The translations under genes and the position numbers were made by a program. Under the pieces are notes generated by a model, which worked only from the letters and a program-made list of their open reading frames with translations, had not been told where the DNA came from and did no database searches. A stretch of 64,000 bases of DNA from an uncultured Clostridia bacterium (GTDB lineage Bacteria > Bacillota > Clostridia > Christensenellales > CAG-314): positions 224,167 through 288,166 of the forward strand of contig CANRFV010000002.1 in NCBI GenBank assembly GCA_947629985.1, in the 5' to 3' direction. Of the stretch, positions 8,061 to 19,209 are shown piece after piece. Position 1 is the first letter of the stretch, and every line of letters starts with the position of its first letter.

Positions 8061-8969
8061 ATGAAAGGCGTAATTTTACTTAACGCGTACGATCGTAATC
8101 CCGCGCACAGCCGCAAGGCTCGGCGAATGACGGACGAGTTCGGGCGTCTTGGCGTAACCGTCAGCACGGTTGCCAACGACGCCTTTACGTCGTATATCGT
8201 CGGCGGCAACGCCGTTTGCGATCTGGACGCGGATTTCGTGCTGTTTTTCGACAAGGACAGATATACCGCGCAACTTATCGAAAAGTGCGGCATACCCGTG
8301 TTCAACAGCGCCGCGTCGATAGCCTTGTGCGACGACAAAATGCTTACCCATATTGCGCTTTCCGATTGCGGCATACCCATGCCCGACACTCTTCCCGGGG
8401 CGTTGTGCTATTCGCCCGAATTTACCGTTTCGCAAAGTTACGCGGACGAAGCGATAGCCCGATTGGGGTTGCCGTTGGTGGTAAAGCAGTGCTGCGGCAG
8501 TTTGGGCGAGCAGGTGTATCTTGCGCGCACGCGGCAACAACTTATTGAAATAATCGGCAAAGTAGCCCCCAAAGGATACTTGTTGCAACGCTACGAAGCG
8601 CAGTGTTGCGGCAAAGATATGCGCGTAATAGTGATCGGCGGCAAGCCCGTATGCGCAATGACGCGCAGTAACCCCGACGATTTTCGCTCCAACATTGCCA
8701 ACGGCGGCACTGCCGCCGCGTGCGACATTCCCGACGACGTTGCGGATATGTGCGTAAAAGCGGCAAATATTTTGGGCTTGGATTATTGCGGCGTAGACGT
8801 ACTGCAAAGCGACGTGCCCAAGATTTGCGAAGTAAACAGCAACGCGATGTTCGAAGCGATGGAGCGTGTAACGGGCGTAAACGTGGCAGGCATATACGCG
8901 CGGCACATCGTGGGCAAGGTAGAGCGCGGAAACGGGCGTTTTGCGCATCACACATTGCGAAATTTGTAG
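8061..8969 (+). CDS. ATP-grasp ligase, RimK-like
   Basis: A 302-residue protein of the RimK/ATP-grasp superfamily, enzymes that join a carboxylate to an amine or thiol using ATP through an acyl-phosphate. Typical pieces are the pre-ATP-grasp domain ending in PVFNSAASIALCDDKMLTH, the ATP-binding lysine region LPLVVKQCCGSLGEQVYL, MRVIVIGGKPVCAMTR, and the metal-binding end YCGVDVLQ then ICEVNSNAMFEAMERVTG. The substrate is not evident; related proteins add glutamate tails or make amino-acid ligations. The start at 8061 is chosen over the TTG at 8052 because it gives the conserved MKGVILLN. Monocistronic by context. Confidence 0.85.
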   Translation: MKGVILLNAYDRNPAHSRKARRMTDEFGRLGVTVSTVANDAFTSYIVGGNAVCDLDADFVLFFDKDRYTAQLIEKCGIPVFNSAASIALCDDKMLTHIALSDCGIPMPDTLPGALCYSPEFTVSQSYADEAIARLGLPLVVKQCCGSLGEQVYLARTRQQLIEIIGKVAPKGYLLQRYEAQCCGKDMRVIVIGGKPVCAMTRSNPDDFRSNIANGGTAAACDIPDDVADMCVKAANILGLDYCGVDVLQSDVPKICEVNSNAMFEAMERVTGVNVAGIYARHIVGKVERGNGRFAHHTLRNL

Positions 8970-9033
8970 TTAAACGCGCTAACTTGTACGCTTTAAGCGC
9001 AAAAATACGCATTTTACAATACGGAGGAACACT

Positions 9034-10272
9034 ATGGACATAAAAAGTTTTCTCAACGAAAGTTACACCGCCTACCATGCGGCGGCAAATATCTGTTCTA
9101 TGCTGGCAAGCAACGGTTTCGAGCAACTTGCGGCGGACGGCGAGTGGACGCTCAGCCGCGGCGGCAAATATTACGTAAGCCGCAACGGCAGTTCGGTAAT
9201 AGCGTTTGTAGTGGGATACGGCAACGCGTTTAATATTTGCGAATGTCATACCGACAGCCCCTGTCTCAAAATAAAGGGCAACAAACTTGCCGTAACCGAC
9301 GATCTGCAACGGTTAAACACCGAAAAATACGGCGGCGGATTGCTGTACACGTTTGCCGACAGGCAACTCAAAGTAGCGGGCAGACTGCTTGTGCAAACGG
9401 AAGAAGGCGTGCGTCAGCAGTTGGTGGTAAGTCCGTACAGCGTGGTAATACCGTCGTTGGCAATCCATCACAATCCCGCGGCAAACGATTCGCTTGCGTT
9501 TAACGCCCAAAACGACGCGTTGCCGCTGTTTTCGCAGTCGGAAACCGAACTGTACTCGTCGCTTACCGACGAACGCGTGTTGGACGCGGATTTGTACGTT
9601 GTGCCGGACGGCTGTGCGTTCAACGCCGGCGTGGACGACGAATTTTTGTGTTCGCCGCGTTTGGACAATCTTACAAGCGCCTACGCGTGCGTTCAGGCAA
9701 TCACGCAGGTCAACCCCGTCAATATTGCCGTAATAGCCTGTTTGGACAACGAAGAAACGGGCAGCGCAACGCGGCAGGGCGCGCCGTCGTTTGTGCGGCA
9801 GGTTTTGCAAAACATCGAAATTTCGCTGGGTATGACGACGGCGGAATGTAATTACTCTCGCGAAAACGGCATGGTGCTGTCGGTGGACAACGGACACGCT
9901 TCGCACCCCGCCCACCCCGAAAAAAACGACCCGTACAACCGCGTGCATCTCAACGGCGGCGTGTTGATAAAACACAACGTCAATTACGCCACCGACGGAT
10001 TGACTTCGGCAATACTCAAACGTATTCTCAACGATTGCGATCTGCCGTATCAGGATTTTTACAATCGCAGCGACGTGCGGTGCGGCTCCACCTTGGGGCT
10101 TGCCACCGCAAGAGAACTCGGCATGAAAGTGTGCGATATAGGCATTGCGCAATTGGCGATGCACTCCGCTTGCGAAACTTGCGGCAGTAACGACGTTACC
10201 ACAATAGCGCTTTGTTTGGAATCGTTTTTGTCGGCAGATATTTCGGGCAGCGACAATATAGCCGTAAAATAG
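9034..10272 (+). CDS. M18 family aspartyl aminopeptidase
   Basis: A 412-residue zinc aminopeptidase of family M18, which removes N-terminal acidic residues from peptides in the cytoplasm. All expected metal and catalytic motifs are seen: ECHTDSPCLKIK (His ligand), CSPRLDNLTSA (bridging Asp), CLDNEETGS (general base Glu and Glu ligand), LSVDNGHASHPAHPEKNDP (Asp ligand) and LAMHSACET (last His). Length fits the bacterial members (about 420-430). A clear ACGGAGGA ribosome binding site precedes the ATG. The catalytic set is complete, so an active enzyme is likely. Confidence 0.94.
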   Translation: MDIKSFLNESYTAYHAAANICSMLASNGFEQLAADGEWTLSRGGKYYVSRNGSSVIAFVVGYGNAFNICECHTDSPCLKIKGNKLAVTDDLQRLNTEKYGGGLLYTFADRQLKVAGRLLVQTEEGVRQQLVVSPYSVVIPSLAIHHNPAANDSLAFNAQNDALPLFSQSETELYSSLTDERVLDADLYVVPDGCAFNAGVDDEFLCSPRLDNLTSAYACVQAITQVNPVNIAVIACLDNEETGSATRQGAPSFVRQVLQNIEISLGMTTAECNYSRENGMVLSVDNGHASHPAHPEKNDPYNRVHLNGGVLIKHNVNYATDGLTSAILKRILNDCDLPYQDFYNRSDVRCGSTLGLATARELGMKVCDIGIAQLAMHSACETCGSNDVTTIALCLESFLSADISGSDNIAVK

Positions 10273-10388
10273 CACCCCATTTGCGCTTTTTGTAGGCAAA
10301 ATGCCGGTTTTTGCGCCGTATTGGGGAGCGGCGCGGCACCTAAAATACATAAAATATTCGTAGCCCCGATCAGGGCGGAGAGGTAACG

Positions 10389-12047
10389 ATGCAAAATTAC
10401 ACGGAAAAATATCGCCATTGGCTAAACAACGTAACGGACGCCGCAATGCTCAACGCAATGCGCGGCGCAACCGATGAGCAAATAAAACAGGCGTTTGCAA
10501 CCGATTTGCATTTCGGCACAGCCGGTATGCGCGGAATTATGTCCTTCGGCACGGGCAATATGAACATATACACCGTCTACCGCGCAACGGCGGGTTTGTC
10601 GGATTATATGCTCAGCCGCGGTATGCGCAGTTGCGCAATAACTTACGATTCGCGCATAAACAGCAAATTGTTCGGCGACATTACCGCCGCCACGCTTGCC
10701 GCCGCGGGGATAGAAGTCTACATTACCCGCGAATGTATGCCCACGCCCTTTTTGTCGTATGCAATACGTCAATTGGGTTGCGATACGGGCGTAAACATTA
10801 CCGCAAGCCACAACCCGTCCGATTACAACGGTTACAAAGTGTACGACGACAGCGGCTGTCAGTTGTTGGACGAAGCCGCGGCGGAAGTTACCGATTTTAT
10901 ATCGCGCCGCGACTATTTTGACGCACCCATTCCGCAAATAGAAGCGTATTTGGGTACACTTATACACTACACCGACGACGCGCTCGAACGCAGTTATATC
11001 GATACGGTAATTGCCAACGGCGTGGGTAATATAGGCGACATATCCGTCGTTTACACGCCGCTTAACGGTGCGGGTTACCGCGTAACGCCCACCGCTCTTG
11101 CACAGGCTGGGCTTACAAATCTTAATGTAGTAGCCGAGCAAACGCAACCCGACGGCAACTTTCCCACCTGTCCGTACCCCAACCCGGAAAACGACGCCGC
11201 GCTTAAATACGCGACGGATCTGGCAATGCGCGTAAATGCGGATATCGTTATCGCCAACGATCCCGATTGCGATCGTTTGGGCGTCGCGGTAAGGGACGGC
11301 GGCAAATTTGTACGCCTTAGCGGCAACCAAGTGGGCATACTGCTGACCGATTACGTGCTTGCGCAAGCGGCGGCAAACAAAACGTTGCCCGCGCGCCCCG
11401 TTGTGGTAAAAACCGTCGTTACTTCGGTAATGGCGGACGCAATAGCGGGCTATTACGGCGCGGAAGTGCGCAATGTGCTTACGGGGTTCAAATATATAGG
11501 CGACGTTATCAACAAATTACAGCGCGACGGCGATTCGAGCAGGTTCGTATTCGGGTTCGAAGAGAGTTGCGGCTATTTGAAGGGCGACTACGCCCGCGAT
11601 AAAGACGGCGTTATTGCCGCGTTGTTGGTAGTTCAGTGCGCGTCGTATTACAAGGATCGCGGAATATCTTTGGCTCAGCGTATGCGCCTGCTGGAAGAAA
11701 AATTCGGCACGTATACCGCAAAACAGGCAAAATTTACCTTCGACGGCGTAAACGGCGCGGATAATATCGCCCGTCGGTTGGAAAACTTGCGCGCGCGCCC
11801 CTTTGAAGATCTTGCGGGCAGCCCCGTTACGGACTTTTGCGACTACCTTACGCAAACGCGTTACGACTTGCCCAAGGCAAATATGTTGCGTTTCAACAGC
11901 GCGGACGGCAGTCAACTCATTGTGCGCCCCAGCGGCACGGAACCGCTTGTAAAGTGTTACCTTACCGCATGCGGCAGCGACGAAACCGCAAACGAAGCCA
12001 AACTTGCCGCCATTACGGCGCAGGTAACCGCCGTTTTCGGCAAATAA
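10389..12047 (+). CDS. Phosphoglucomutase / phosphomannomutase (alpha-D-phosphohexomutase family)
   Basis: A 552-residue phosphosugar mutase that interconverts hexose-1-phosphate and hexose-6-phosphate through a phosphoserine. Motifs in order: the active-site serine loop TASHNPSDYNGYKVY, the magnesium loop NDPDCDRLGVAV, the sugar-binding loop FGFEESCGYLKGDYA, and the phosphate-binding loop RPSGTEPLVKCY. The length is that of the long Gram-positive class (about 550-580). The purine-rich GGCGGAGAGG just upstream serves as ribosome binding site. Whether glucose or mannose phosphate is preferred cannot be decided from sequence alone. Confidence 0.94.
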   Translation: MQNYTEKYRHWLNNVTDAAMLNAMRGATDEQIKQAFATDLHFGTAGMRGIMSFGTGNMNIYTVYRATAGLSDYMLSRGMRSCAITYDSRINSKLFGDITAATLAAAGIEVYITRECMPTPFLSYAIRQLGCDTGVNITASHNPSDYNGYKVYDDSGCQLLDEAAAEVTDFISRRDYFDAPIPQIEAYLGTLIHYTDDALERSYIDTVIANGVGNIGDISVVYTPLNGAGYRVTPTALAQAGLTNLNVVAEQTQPDGNFPTCPYPNPENDAALKYATDLAMRVNADIVIANDPDCDRLGVAVRDGGKFVRLSGNQVGILLTDYVLAQAAANKTLPARPVVVKTVVTSVMADAIAGYYGAEVRNVLTGFKYIGDVINKLQRDGDSSRFVFGFEESCGYLKGDYARDKDGVIAALLVVQCASYYKDRGISLAQRMRLLEEKFGTYTAKQAKFTFDGVNGADNIARRLENLRARPFEDLAGSPVTDFCDYLTQTRYDLPKANMLRFNSADGSQLIVRPSGTEPLVKCYLTACGSDETANEAKLAAITAQVTAVFGK

Positions 12048-12113
12048 CAGTTTGAAATAAATTGACCCTACGCCGCAAGCGTTTACGCGCGGCTCAACAG
12101 GACGGTACATATT

Positions 12114-12731
12114 ATGAACAAGACTTTTACAACACTGAACATAGTAACGTGCGCGTTGCTTTCCGCCGTTGCGGTAATACTTGCGTCTGTTTTCCACCAT
12201 TTGCTAAGCGACATGTCGTCGCTGTTTTCGCCTATGCACTTTCCCGTGCTGTTGTGCGGAATACTGTGCGGACAGTGGTTGGGGCTGATATGCGGCATAG
12301 TAACCCCGCTTGTATCTTTGCTTGCAACGGGACGTCCTCCTTTTCCCAATCCGCTTGTGCCTATGTTGCTTGAACTTGCCGCATACGGATTTTTTACGGG
12401 ACTTATGCGCGGCATATTTTTGCGCAACGCGCGCGCAAACAGATTTTCGTCCGTGTTGGCGCTGGTAGTGGCAATGGTGCTGGGCAGAGCCGTCAACGCA
12501 ATGTCCGCGGCTGTTTTTATGGCTACAAGCGTCCGGTCGTATTTTGCTGCGCTGTGGGTCAAGTTCGGCGACAATTTCGTTTCCACCTGGGCGGCGATTA
12601 TTTTGCAATTGGTGCTTATTCCCGCGCTGCTGTTTGCGTTGCAACGCGGCGGAGTGCTTATCAAATATTTGCCCGATACGCCTGTTTGGTCGCGCAAACG
12701 GCGCACACAAGACGAGCGACAGGAGCAATAA
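12114..12731 (+). CDS. ECF transporter substrate-binding (S) component-like membrane protein
   Basis: A 205-residue membrane protein with five or six hydrophobic segments. The segment PMHFPVLLCGILCGQWLGL followed by GIVTPLVSLLATGRPPFP is typical of ECF-type S components of Clostridia. Such proteins capture a vitamin or metal and dock onto shared EcfT and EcfA subunits, which are not in this window. The tail is basic and soluble. No riboswitch is recognised in the short leader, so the substrate is open. A strong hairpin terminator follows. Confidence 0.82.
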   Translation: MNKTFTTLNIVTCALLSAVAVILASVFHHLLSDMSSLFSPMHFPVLLCGILCGQWLGLICGIVTPLVSLLATGRPPFPNPLVPMLLELAAYGFFTGLMRGIFLRNARANRFSSVLALVVAMVLGRAVNAMSAAVFMATSVRSYFAALWVKFGDNFVSTWAAIILQLVLIPALLFALQRGGVLIKYLPDTPVWSRKRRTQDERQEQ

Positions 12732-12765
12732 CACGCACAAACGTCGAACAACGGTAAAACATCGT

Positions 12766-12817
12766 TGCCCTTTGCAACCGCGCGTTAAATCGCGGCATTT
12801 GCAAAGGGGCGTTTTTA
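12766..12817 (+). terminator. Rho-independent terminator after the ECF gene
   Basis: The stem GCCCTTTGCAA... / ...TTGCAAAGGGGC is extended internally by CCGCG/CGCGG and followed by GTTTTTA. Confidence 0.8.
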
Positions 12818-12932
12818 CAACCGTTTGACTCGCAAAAATATAATATTTTGCACGCAAACCGCAAGAAAAAACAAGTTTTATTTAAGTAAATTTTGCTATC
12901 ATTGCTTATCGATTCAGTTCAAGGAGTTTGTT

Positions 12933-15900
12933 ATGCTGGAATTAAAACAAATAACAAAGGAATATCGCACGGGCGAGGACGTAGTTCATGCGCTTAAAGG
13001 TATAAATTTGCAATTTCGCACGGCGGAATTCGTTGCCGTGCTGGGACCTTCCGGTTGCGGCAAAACCACTCTGCTCAATATTATCGGCGGCTTGGACAAA
13101 TATACGTCGGGCGACCTTGTCATCGACGGAATTTCCACCAAAAATTACAAAGATCGCGATTGGGACAATTACCGTAACCATTCGATAGGCTTTGTATTTC
13201 AAAGTTACAACCTGATTCCGCACCAAACAGTGCTAAGCAACGTCGAACTTGCGCTTACGCTGTCCGGCGTGGCAAAGGCAGAGCGCCGCAAGCGCGCCGA
13301 AAACGCGTTGCAACAGGTGGGTTTGGGCAATCAATTTCGCAAAAAACCCAATCAGATGTCCGGCGGACAAATGCAGCGCGTGGCAATCGCGCGCGCGTTG
13401 GTAAACAACCCCGACATTATTCTTGCCGACGAACCCACGGGCGCGCTGGATACCGAAACGGGTATTCAGGTAATGGAATTGCTCAAACAGGTATCAAACG
13501 ACAGGCTTGTGGTGATGGTAACGCACAACCCCGACCTTGCCGAAAAGTACGCTTCGCGCATTATTCGCATATTGGACGGCGAAGTAATTTCCGATTCGGC
13601 ACCGCTTACCGCCGACGAAATTGCCGACGAAATTGCCGCCGAACGGCAACGCGCAGAACAAGCGACCTCCGCCGAGCAATCGGGCAAAAAAGCGCCCCGC
13701 AAACGCAAAAAAAGAGCGTCTATGTCGTTTTGGACGGCGTTCAGACTGTCGCTCAACAATTTGTTTACAAAAAAGGGCCGCACAATACTCACTTCGTTTG
13801 CCGGCAGTATAGGCATAATAGGCATTGCGCTCATTCTTGCGGTAAGTCAGGGCACTACCAACTACATCGACCTTGTGGAACAGCAAACCCTTACAAGTTA
13901 CCCGTTGGTAATCGAATCCACGGCGATGGATCTCAACGCAATGGTATCCAATATGATGAATATGCAGCAAGACAAGCCCACGCACGGCAACGACAAGGTG
14001 TACAAGCGCTCTATGATCTACGACATTGTAAATATGGTTTCGGGCTCGGCGCAAAAGTCCAACGACTTGCAGTCCTTCAAGCAATATTTGGAAAAGGAAG
14101 TCGCCGACGAAAACAGTCCGTTGCACGACGCGATCGCGGGTTTGCAGTACACTTACAATCTGGATATCAATGCCTATACCAAAAACGTCGACGGCGAAGT
14201 TATCGAGTCGGACGTGGGCAACCTTATGCGACAACTGTTGCAGGTATATCTTGAAAACGTCGAATCGTCAACGGGGCAATACTACGCTTCGCTGGGCACG
14301 TTCAATATGAATATCTGGCAGGAAATGCTGCCCGGTAACGACGGCGCGCTTGTAAACGATTTGATCAAGGAACAGTACGAGTTTGTGGACGACAATGGCC
14401 ATTGGCCCGAAAAGTATAACGAAGTGGTGCTTGTAATGAACGCCGACAACGAAATAAGCGACATTGCGCTGTACGCGCTGGGGCTTATCGGGCAGGATTA
14501 CGTCGACGCCGTCGCCGACGCTATAAAAAACAACAATCCCGTGCAGGATATTGGCAAATACAGCGATTGGTCCTACGAAGATATTTACAATACGGAGTTG
14601 AAAATAATCCCCAACTCGGCGTTTTACAGTCTAAACGAAGCCGGCAAGTGGCAGGATAATCACGACAACGAAACCTTGATCCCCGCCTTGTACGATAACG
14701 ACGAGATCGCAATTCCGTTGAAAATTTGCGGAATAGTGCGCCCCAACCCCGACGCCACAAACACAATGCTTACGGGTACTATTGGGTACACAACTGCGCT
14801 TGCCGAGTATTTGGTGGCGCAAGCGGAACAGTCGCAAATCGTCAAAGATCAAATGGCAGACCAAGAAAACGACGTTTTGACGGGCTTGCCCTTCAATCTT
14901 CCGTTGTCCAACGAGAAAAAGAAGGAAAGATTTGTTGATATTTTCGGCAAAATGGAATCCGAAGAAAAAATGGCCGCTTATTCCGAAATATACTGCTTGG
15001 CTAATCCGGAGAAAGTTCAGCAACGAGTGCAAATGTATATGAAATTGGTGTTCGGCGACCCAACAGATCCCGATTATTCCGCCAACCTGCGCGAAAAGAT
15101 CGCTCAGATGACGGCGGAAAATATGGGCGTCAGCGTTGAAGTTATACAAGGTTTTATCGACAAAATGTCCGACGAGCAACTGCTTCAAATGATAACGCCG
15201 CGAATGACGGAAATGGCTGCCGACGCTTTGAAAGCGGAACAATTCACGAAAGTAAGCGGTATGCCCGAGCAAGAACGCAACGCATTATACGACCAATATA
15301 TTGCCAATGGAGATGTCGAGCAGGTCGCTACCTATTACGACGAAATTTTGGAGTTCAGCGAATCCACTTTGCAGGGCAACCTTACTAAGTTCGGCATTGT
15401 CGATTTCGACAAGCCCACAGCCGTATATATTTATGCGTCGAGTTTCGACGCCAAGGAAGTTATTGCCGACGGAATCGAAAATTACAACAACGATCCCGCC
15501 CGCACCGAAGACGAAAAAATAACCTATACCGACCTTGTTGCGTTGGTAATGAACGCCGTAACTACCATTGTAAACGCGGTAACCTACGTTTTGATTGCGT
15601 TTGTGGCAATATCGCTCATCGTTTCGTCCATTATGATCGGGGTAATCACTTTGATTTCGGTACAGGAACGCACCAAGGAAATAGGCATTTTGCGCGCGAT
15701 TGGCGCGTCCAAGCGCGACGTAAGCAGTATGTTCAATGCCGAAACGGTAATTATAGGCTTTGCCGCGGGAGCGTTCGGCGTGTTGCTGACGTACTTGCTG
15801 TGCTTGCCCATCAACGCCATATTGCGCTACTTTACCCACATCAGCACGCTAAGGGCGTTTTTGCCGCCCGTCGCCGCGTTGATTTTGGTGGCGATCAGCA

Positions 15901-15983
15901 TGTTGTTGACTGTATTTTCGGGGTTGATCCCCGCACGCAGTGCAGCCAAAAAGGACCCCGTTGTGGCATTGCGCACAGAATGA
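12933..15983 (+). CDS. MacB-like ABC transporter, ATPase and FtsX-type permease fused
   Basis: A 1016-residue protein. Residues 1-230 are an ABC ATPase: Walker [10 protein letters not shown], signature [13 protein letters not shown], Walker [13 protein letters not shown], and a later histidine in [13 protein letters not shown] charged linker ([12 protein letters not shown]) leads to a first membrane helix near 290, a large extracytoplasmic domain, and three C-terminal helices of the FtsX/MacB fold including [20 protein letters not shown]. This type acts as a mechanotransmission machine that exports or resists peptides or helps lipoprotein transport. It is preceded by AAGGAG. The partner and substrate are unknown. 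The fused single-chain layout is common in gut Clostridia. Confidence 0.92.
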   Translation: MLELKQITKEYRTGEDVVHALKGINLQFRTAEFVAVLGPSGCGKTTLLNIIGGLDKYTSGDLVIDGISTKNYKDRDWDNYRNHSIGFVFQSYNLIPHQTVLSNVELALTLSGVAKAERRKRAENALQQVGLGNQFRKKPNQMSGGQMQRVAIARALVNNPDIILADEPTGALDTETGIQVMELLKQVSNDRLVVMVTHNPDLAEKYASRIIRILDGEVISDSAPLTADEIADEIAAERQRAEQATSAEQSGKKAPRKRKKRASMSFWTAFRLSLNNLFTKKGRTILTSFAGSIGIIGIALILAVSQGTTNYIDLVEQQTLTSYPLVIESTAMDLNAMVSNMMNMQQDKPTHGNDKVYKRSMIYDIVNMVSGSAQKSNDLQSFKQYLEKEVADENSPLHDAIAGLQYTYNLDINAYTKNVDGEVIESDVGNLMRQLLQVYLENVESSTGQYYASLGTFNMNIWQEMLPGNDGALVNDLIKEQYEFVDDNGHWPEKYNEVVLVMNADNEISDIALYALGLIGQDYVDAVADAIKNNNPVQDIGKYSDWSYEDIYNTELKIIPNSAFYSLNEAGKWQDNHDNETLIPALYDNDEIAIPLKICGIVRPNPDATNTMLTGTIGYTTALAEYLVAQAEQSQIVKDQMADQENDVLTGLPFNLPLSNEKKKERFVDIFGKMESEEKMAAYSEIYCLANPEKVQQRVQMYMKLVFGDPTDPDYSANLREKIAQMTAENMGVSVEVIQGFIDKMSDEQLLQMITPRMTEMAADALKAEQFTKVSGMPEQERNALYDQYIANGDVEQVATYYDEILEFSESTLQGNLTKFGIVDFDKPTAVYIYASSFDAKEVIADGIENYNNDPARTEDEKITYTDLVALVMNAVTTIVNAVTYVLIAFVAISLIVSSIMIGVITLISVQERTKEIGILRAIGASKRDVSSMFNAETVIIGFAAGAFGVLLTYLLCLPINAILRYFTHISTLRAFLPPVAALILVAISMLLTVFSGLIPARSAAKKDPVVALRTE

Positions 15984-16150
15984 TGTTTGCTGCGCTTCGC
16001 TCCGCAAACACTGCGCCGCAAGGCGCACGCTGAGCGAGTGTATCCACTGCAAAATAATCTGCAACGAGCGCATGCAGTGCGCGAAGCGAAGCCTTTTTGC
16101 AGGGGATATGCGAGCGACTTGCAATCGACCGACGCACGTGTGGTCGGATT
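15984..16150. other. Convergent intergenic region with short hairpins
   Basis: This lies between two genes that converge. It holds GC-rich short palindromes (for example TGCGCC GCAA GGCGCA at 16012-16027) and a CCTTTTTG run. No gene is seen; it is likely where both transcripts end, but no canonical terminator stands out. Confidence 0.4.
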
Positions 16151-16966
16151 CTATTTTATGTCCGCTTTTCTCAGCGCCACCCAGCCCAAAAAGAAGAACA
16201 GTGCGGCAAGGGGCAGTTCGTACAGCAAAATTTTGCCTATAAGCGCGCCGTCGGGGTTGCTCAGATCCAGCATATTCACATTGTACAGCGGTATCCAGCC
16301 CAGCGCGGCGTCCGCCACGGTAGTTCCGTTTACGCTTGCCACCAACAAGCAACCTTCAACCACGCCTTGTATAACTGCGGGCGCAACCAACATCAGCACA
16401 AACGACAGCACCATTGTGGCTGCGGTTTTGCGCACGCTGAACAAAAACATCACCACAAACGATTGCGACAGCAACATCGCCACCAGCCCCAATGCAAAAC
16501 TCAGCAAACATGCGTTGGCTACTTGCGCGGCGCTAAGCGAGCCGAAACCCAAGATCAACCCGTTAAACATCAACGTAAACAGGTAGTAAGCGGTAAAGTA
16601 CACCGCGCCTATAAACACCGCCACAACAGACAGCGCTCCGTACACCTGCGCGCGCGACTTATCAGACAGAAAAATGTTGCGTATCGTTCCGCCGCTGAAT
16701 TCTTTGCACAGCAGTACGGACGTGCATATTACGGCAAGCACCGCCGCGTCGTTGGACATCGACGCAAACGATTGCAACTCCGCTACGGTTACATCGCCGA
16801 ATTCGACTATTCCGCCCCAATCGATAGGACTGTTATTCAACAACCCTATCAAAAGCAGCTGAAACAGCGCGCTCAACAGCGGCAATCCCAGGCACAGCCC
16901 CAGCAGTATCCAAAACGTAACGCTCTTTTTTATACGGAAAAATTGCAATTGCAGCGTGTTAATCAT
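16151..16966 (-). CDS. ABC-2 type transporter permease
   Basis: A 271-residue membrane protein with about six hydrophobic segments, the permease partner of the ATPase encoded just upstream. The early segment [18 protein letters not shown] and later [20 protein letters not shown] match the ABC-2 family (the latter is the typical E-xxGT-xxN cytoplasmic motif). The ATG at 16966 sits behind a perfect GGGAGGTGATT ribosome binding site within the end of the ATPase gene, so translation is coupled (8-base overlap). Likely exports a lipid, peptide or antibiotic; substrate unknown. Confidence 0.88.
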   Translation of the reverse strand: MINTLQLQFFRIKKSVTFWILLGLCLGLPLLSALFQLLLIGLLNNSPIDWGGIVEFGDVTVAELQSFASMSNDAAVLAVICTSVLLCKEFSGGTIRNIFLSDKSRAQVYGALSVVAVFIGAVYFTAYYLFTLMFNGLILGFGSLSAAQVANACLLSFALGLVAMLLSQSFVVMFLFSVRKTAATMVLSFVLMLVAPAVIQGVVEGCLLVASVNGTTVADAALGWIPLYNVNMLDLSNPDGALIGKILLYELPLAALFFFLGWVALRKADIK

Positions 16967-17879
16967 GCGAATCACCTCCCGTAGACGAAACGTTGCCGCT
17001 AAGCGCGTCGAGATACAGTTGTTCCAACGCGTCGCCCATTTGCGTAATGTTGGTAACGGCAACGCCTTCTTGCGCCAAACTCAGCAAAATTTGCGTGGAC
17101 GGCGCGTCGGTATATACAAAAATTTGCGTAGACGATATTACCGACGTTTTGCCGAATTGCGCCAAAACTTCCGCCGCCTTGGTTACGTCGCTTACGGTAA
17201 GGCGCAACTTTTGCGCGGAAACGGCGTCCAACTGCTCGGCGGATACGCGTCGAATTACTCTGCCGCGGTCCATTATGTAAAATTCCGTTGCAACCTTGCT
17301 CAGTTCGGACAAAATATGGCTGGAAATCAACAGGGTTACGCCGCAGTCGCGGTTTAAGCGCACAAAAATATCGCGCATATCGTGTATTCCTTGCGGATCC
17401 AGCCCGTTTGTCGGCTCGTCGAGAATAAGCACTTGCGGTTTGCCCACCAACGTCATTGCAATGGCAAGCCGTTGTTGCATTCCCAGAGAATAATTTTTTA
17501 CTTTGGTCGTAAGCGTCGGGTTTAGCCCCACCAATTCCAGCGTGCGCCTAAGGTGATCGTAGTCTATGCTTATGCCCAGCAGTTTGCATTGGGCCACAAG
17601 GTTGTTTGTTGCGCTCAGCGACAAGTACAACGACGGCCTTTCTACTATTGCCGCAACGGTGGTGTCGTTGCGGTCGCTTTGGGGAAGCAACTCAAAACTT
17701 CCCGATGTGGGTTTTACCAACCCTGTAAGCATTCGTATGAGCGTGGTTTTGCCTGCGCCGTTTTGTCCCACCAAGCCCACAATGGCGCCGCGTTCTATTT
17801 CTATGCTTACGTCGTTTACCGCTTTCAACGCACCGTATGTTTTGGTAAGGTGTTCTGTGCGTATTACGGTTTCTGCCAT
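16959..17879 (-). CDS. ABC transporter ATP-binding protein (BcrA/CcmA-like)
   Basis: A 306-residue ABC ATPase: Walker [14 protein letters not shown], signature [13 protein letters not shown], Walker [14 protein letters not shown] and the H-loop region [10 protein letters not shown]. The ~80-residue C-terminal extension with alternating strands is typical of the BcrA-type exporters. It forms a two-gene unit with the ABC-2 permease. A strong AAGGAGATAACT site and a near-consensus promoter lie upstream. It may give antimicrobial peptide resistance, but no sensor or regulator gene is adjacent, so this is only a possibility. Confidence 0.92.
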   Translation of the reverse strand: MAETVIRTEHLTKTYGALKAVNDVSIEIERGAIVGLVGQNGAGKTTLIRMLTGLVKPTSGSFELLPQSDRNDTTVAAIVERPSLYLSLSATNNLVAQCKLLGISIDYDHLRRTLELVGLNPTLTTKVKNYSLGMQQRLAIAMTLVGKPQVLILDEPTNGLDPQGIHDMRDIFVRLNRDCGVTLLISSHILSELSKVATEFYIMDRGRVIRRVSAEQLDAVSAQKLRLTVSDVTKAAEVLAQFGKTSVISSTQIFVYTDAPSTQILLSLAQEGVAVTNITQMGDALEQLYLDALSGNVSSTGGDSHD

Positions 17880-17943
17880 AGTTATCTCCTTGTAGATTTT
17901 TTTGCCGCGGCGTTTTTAAGCCCAACGGCATTTATTACAAAAA

Positions 17944-17972
17944 TTTTACAACAATGCTTTGTTGTTGTCAAC
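17944..17972 (-). promoter_or_regulatory. sigma-A-type promoter for the ABC-2 exporter operon
   Basis: On the minus strand TTGACA and TAAAAT are separated by exactly 17 bases, about 65 bases upstream of the ATPase start codon. Confidence 0.75.
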
Positions 17973-18012
17973 AAGCGTATTTCAAATAATTGCTACGCGC
18001 CCAAGCGCGTTA

Positions 18013-18041
18013 TTGCTTTATTTCGTCAAACGTGCTACAAT
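18013..18041 (+). promoter_or_regulatory. sigma-A-type promoter for nagA
   Basis: TTGCTT and TACAAT are separated by 17 bases, followed by GGCGAGG and the nagA start at 18059. The leader is short. Confidence 0.65.
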
Positions 18042-18058
18042 TAAACGGCGAGGTTAAT

Positions 18059-19144
18059 ATGATATTGTACAAAAACGGACACGCCCTGATCGACGGCAAA
18101 CTGTCGCGGGTGGATATTGCGGCAAATCACGGCAGAATTATCGAAATCGCTTCGGATATTGTTCCCGACGAGCAGACCGAAACGGTAGATTGCACTCACA
18201 AATATTTGCTGCCCGCGTTGGTGGATATTCACACGCACGGCGCCAACGGCTACGACTTTAATACCGCCGACGCCGACGGAATGAAGAAAATATTGGAATT
18301 TTACATTTCGCACGGGGTGGGAACGGTTTTTCCCACGGTAATTGCCGATAACGACGACGCGCTTTGCAAACAGTTGGCGCTTATTGCCCAACTTAGCAAC
18401 GATTACCCCGAAATAAAGGGCATACATCTCGAAGGACCCTTTATCAGCCCCGAATATCGCGGCGCTATCCCGGCGCAACATCTTGCCAAACCGTCCGTGG
18501 ACAAGTTTTTGCAATATCAGCGCGCGGCGGAAGGCAAAATAAAAATAGTAACCGTCGCGCCCGAACTGCCCGACGCATTGGCGTTTATTTCCGAAGTTTC
18601 CGATAGCAAAGTCGTCGTTTCGTTGGGGCACAGCGGCGCCGACGGCGAAGCGGTAGCCAAAGCGCTCAAAGCCGGCGCAAAAAGTTTTACGCATTGGGGC
18701 AACGCAATGTCGCAGTTGGACAGGCACGATCTTAATATGTCGGGTACGGCTATGCTGTCCGACGCCTACTGCGAAGTTATCGCAGACGGCAAGCACGTCC
18801 ACCCGGACGCGGTAAAGTTGCTTGTAAAGTGCAAGGGCGTAAACAAAGTTGTGGGCATTACCGACAGCATTATGGCTGCCGGACTGGGCGACGGCGATTA
18901 CTCCCTGTGCGGACAAAAGGTAACCGTAAGTTGCGGCGAAGCGTTTGTTACGGGCACGTCTACTCGCGCGGGCAGCGTGTTGGACGCGTATCAGGGGCTT
19001 GCCAATATTGTAACTTTTTGCAATTTGCCGCTTAGCGAAGCGATAAAAATATGGACGGTAAACCCCGCCACGCTTGTGGGGCTTAACGGCAGAATAGGCA
19101 CCATCAAGGTGGGAATGGACGCCGACTTTATTATTTTCGGCTGA
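18059..19144 (+). CDS. nagA: N-acetylglucosamine-6-phosphate deacetylase
   Basis: A 361-residue amidohydrolase that removes acetate from GlcNAc-6-phosphate, feeding amino-sugar breakdown and cell-wall recycling. Motifs: metal-binding VDIHTHGANGYDF, KGIHLEGPFISPEYRGAIP, SLGHSGADGEA, FTHWGNAMSQLDRHD, and the catalytic aspartate in GITDSIMAAGLGDGDY. The last segment KVGMDADFIIFG is typical of the C-terminal beta domain. The start gives MILYKNGHALIDG behind GCGAGG. The nagB partner is not adjacent. A hairpin terminator follows. Confidence 0.95.
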   Translation: MILYKNGHALIDGKLSRVDIAANHGRIIEIASDIVPDEQTETVDCTHKYLLPALVDIHTHGANGYDFNTADADGMKKILEFYISHGVGTVFPTVIADNDDALCKQLALIAQLSNDYPEIKGIHLEGPFISPEYRGAIPAQHLAKPSVDKFLQYQRAAEGKIKIVTVAPELPDALAFISEVSDSKVVVSLGHSGADGEAVAKALKAGAKSFTHWGNAMSQLDRHDLNMSGTAMLSDAYCEVIADGKHVHPDAVKLLVKCKGVNKVVGITDSIMAAGLGDGDYSLCGQKVTVSCGEAFVTGTSTRAGSVLDAYQGLANIVTFCNLPLSEAIKIWTVNPATLVGLNGRIGTIKVGMDADFIIFG

Positions 19145-19209
19145 ACGGCGCGCAACACGCCCGCATTTTGCGTATGCGCCGGGCTAAACGCGGTGTATTA
19201 TGCAACAAA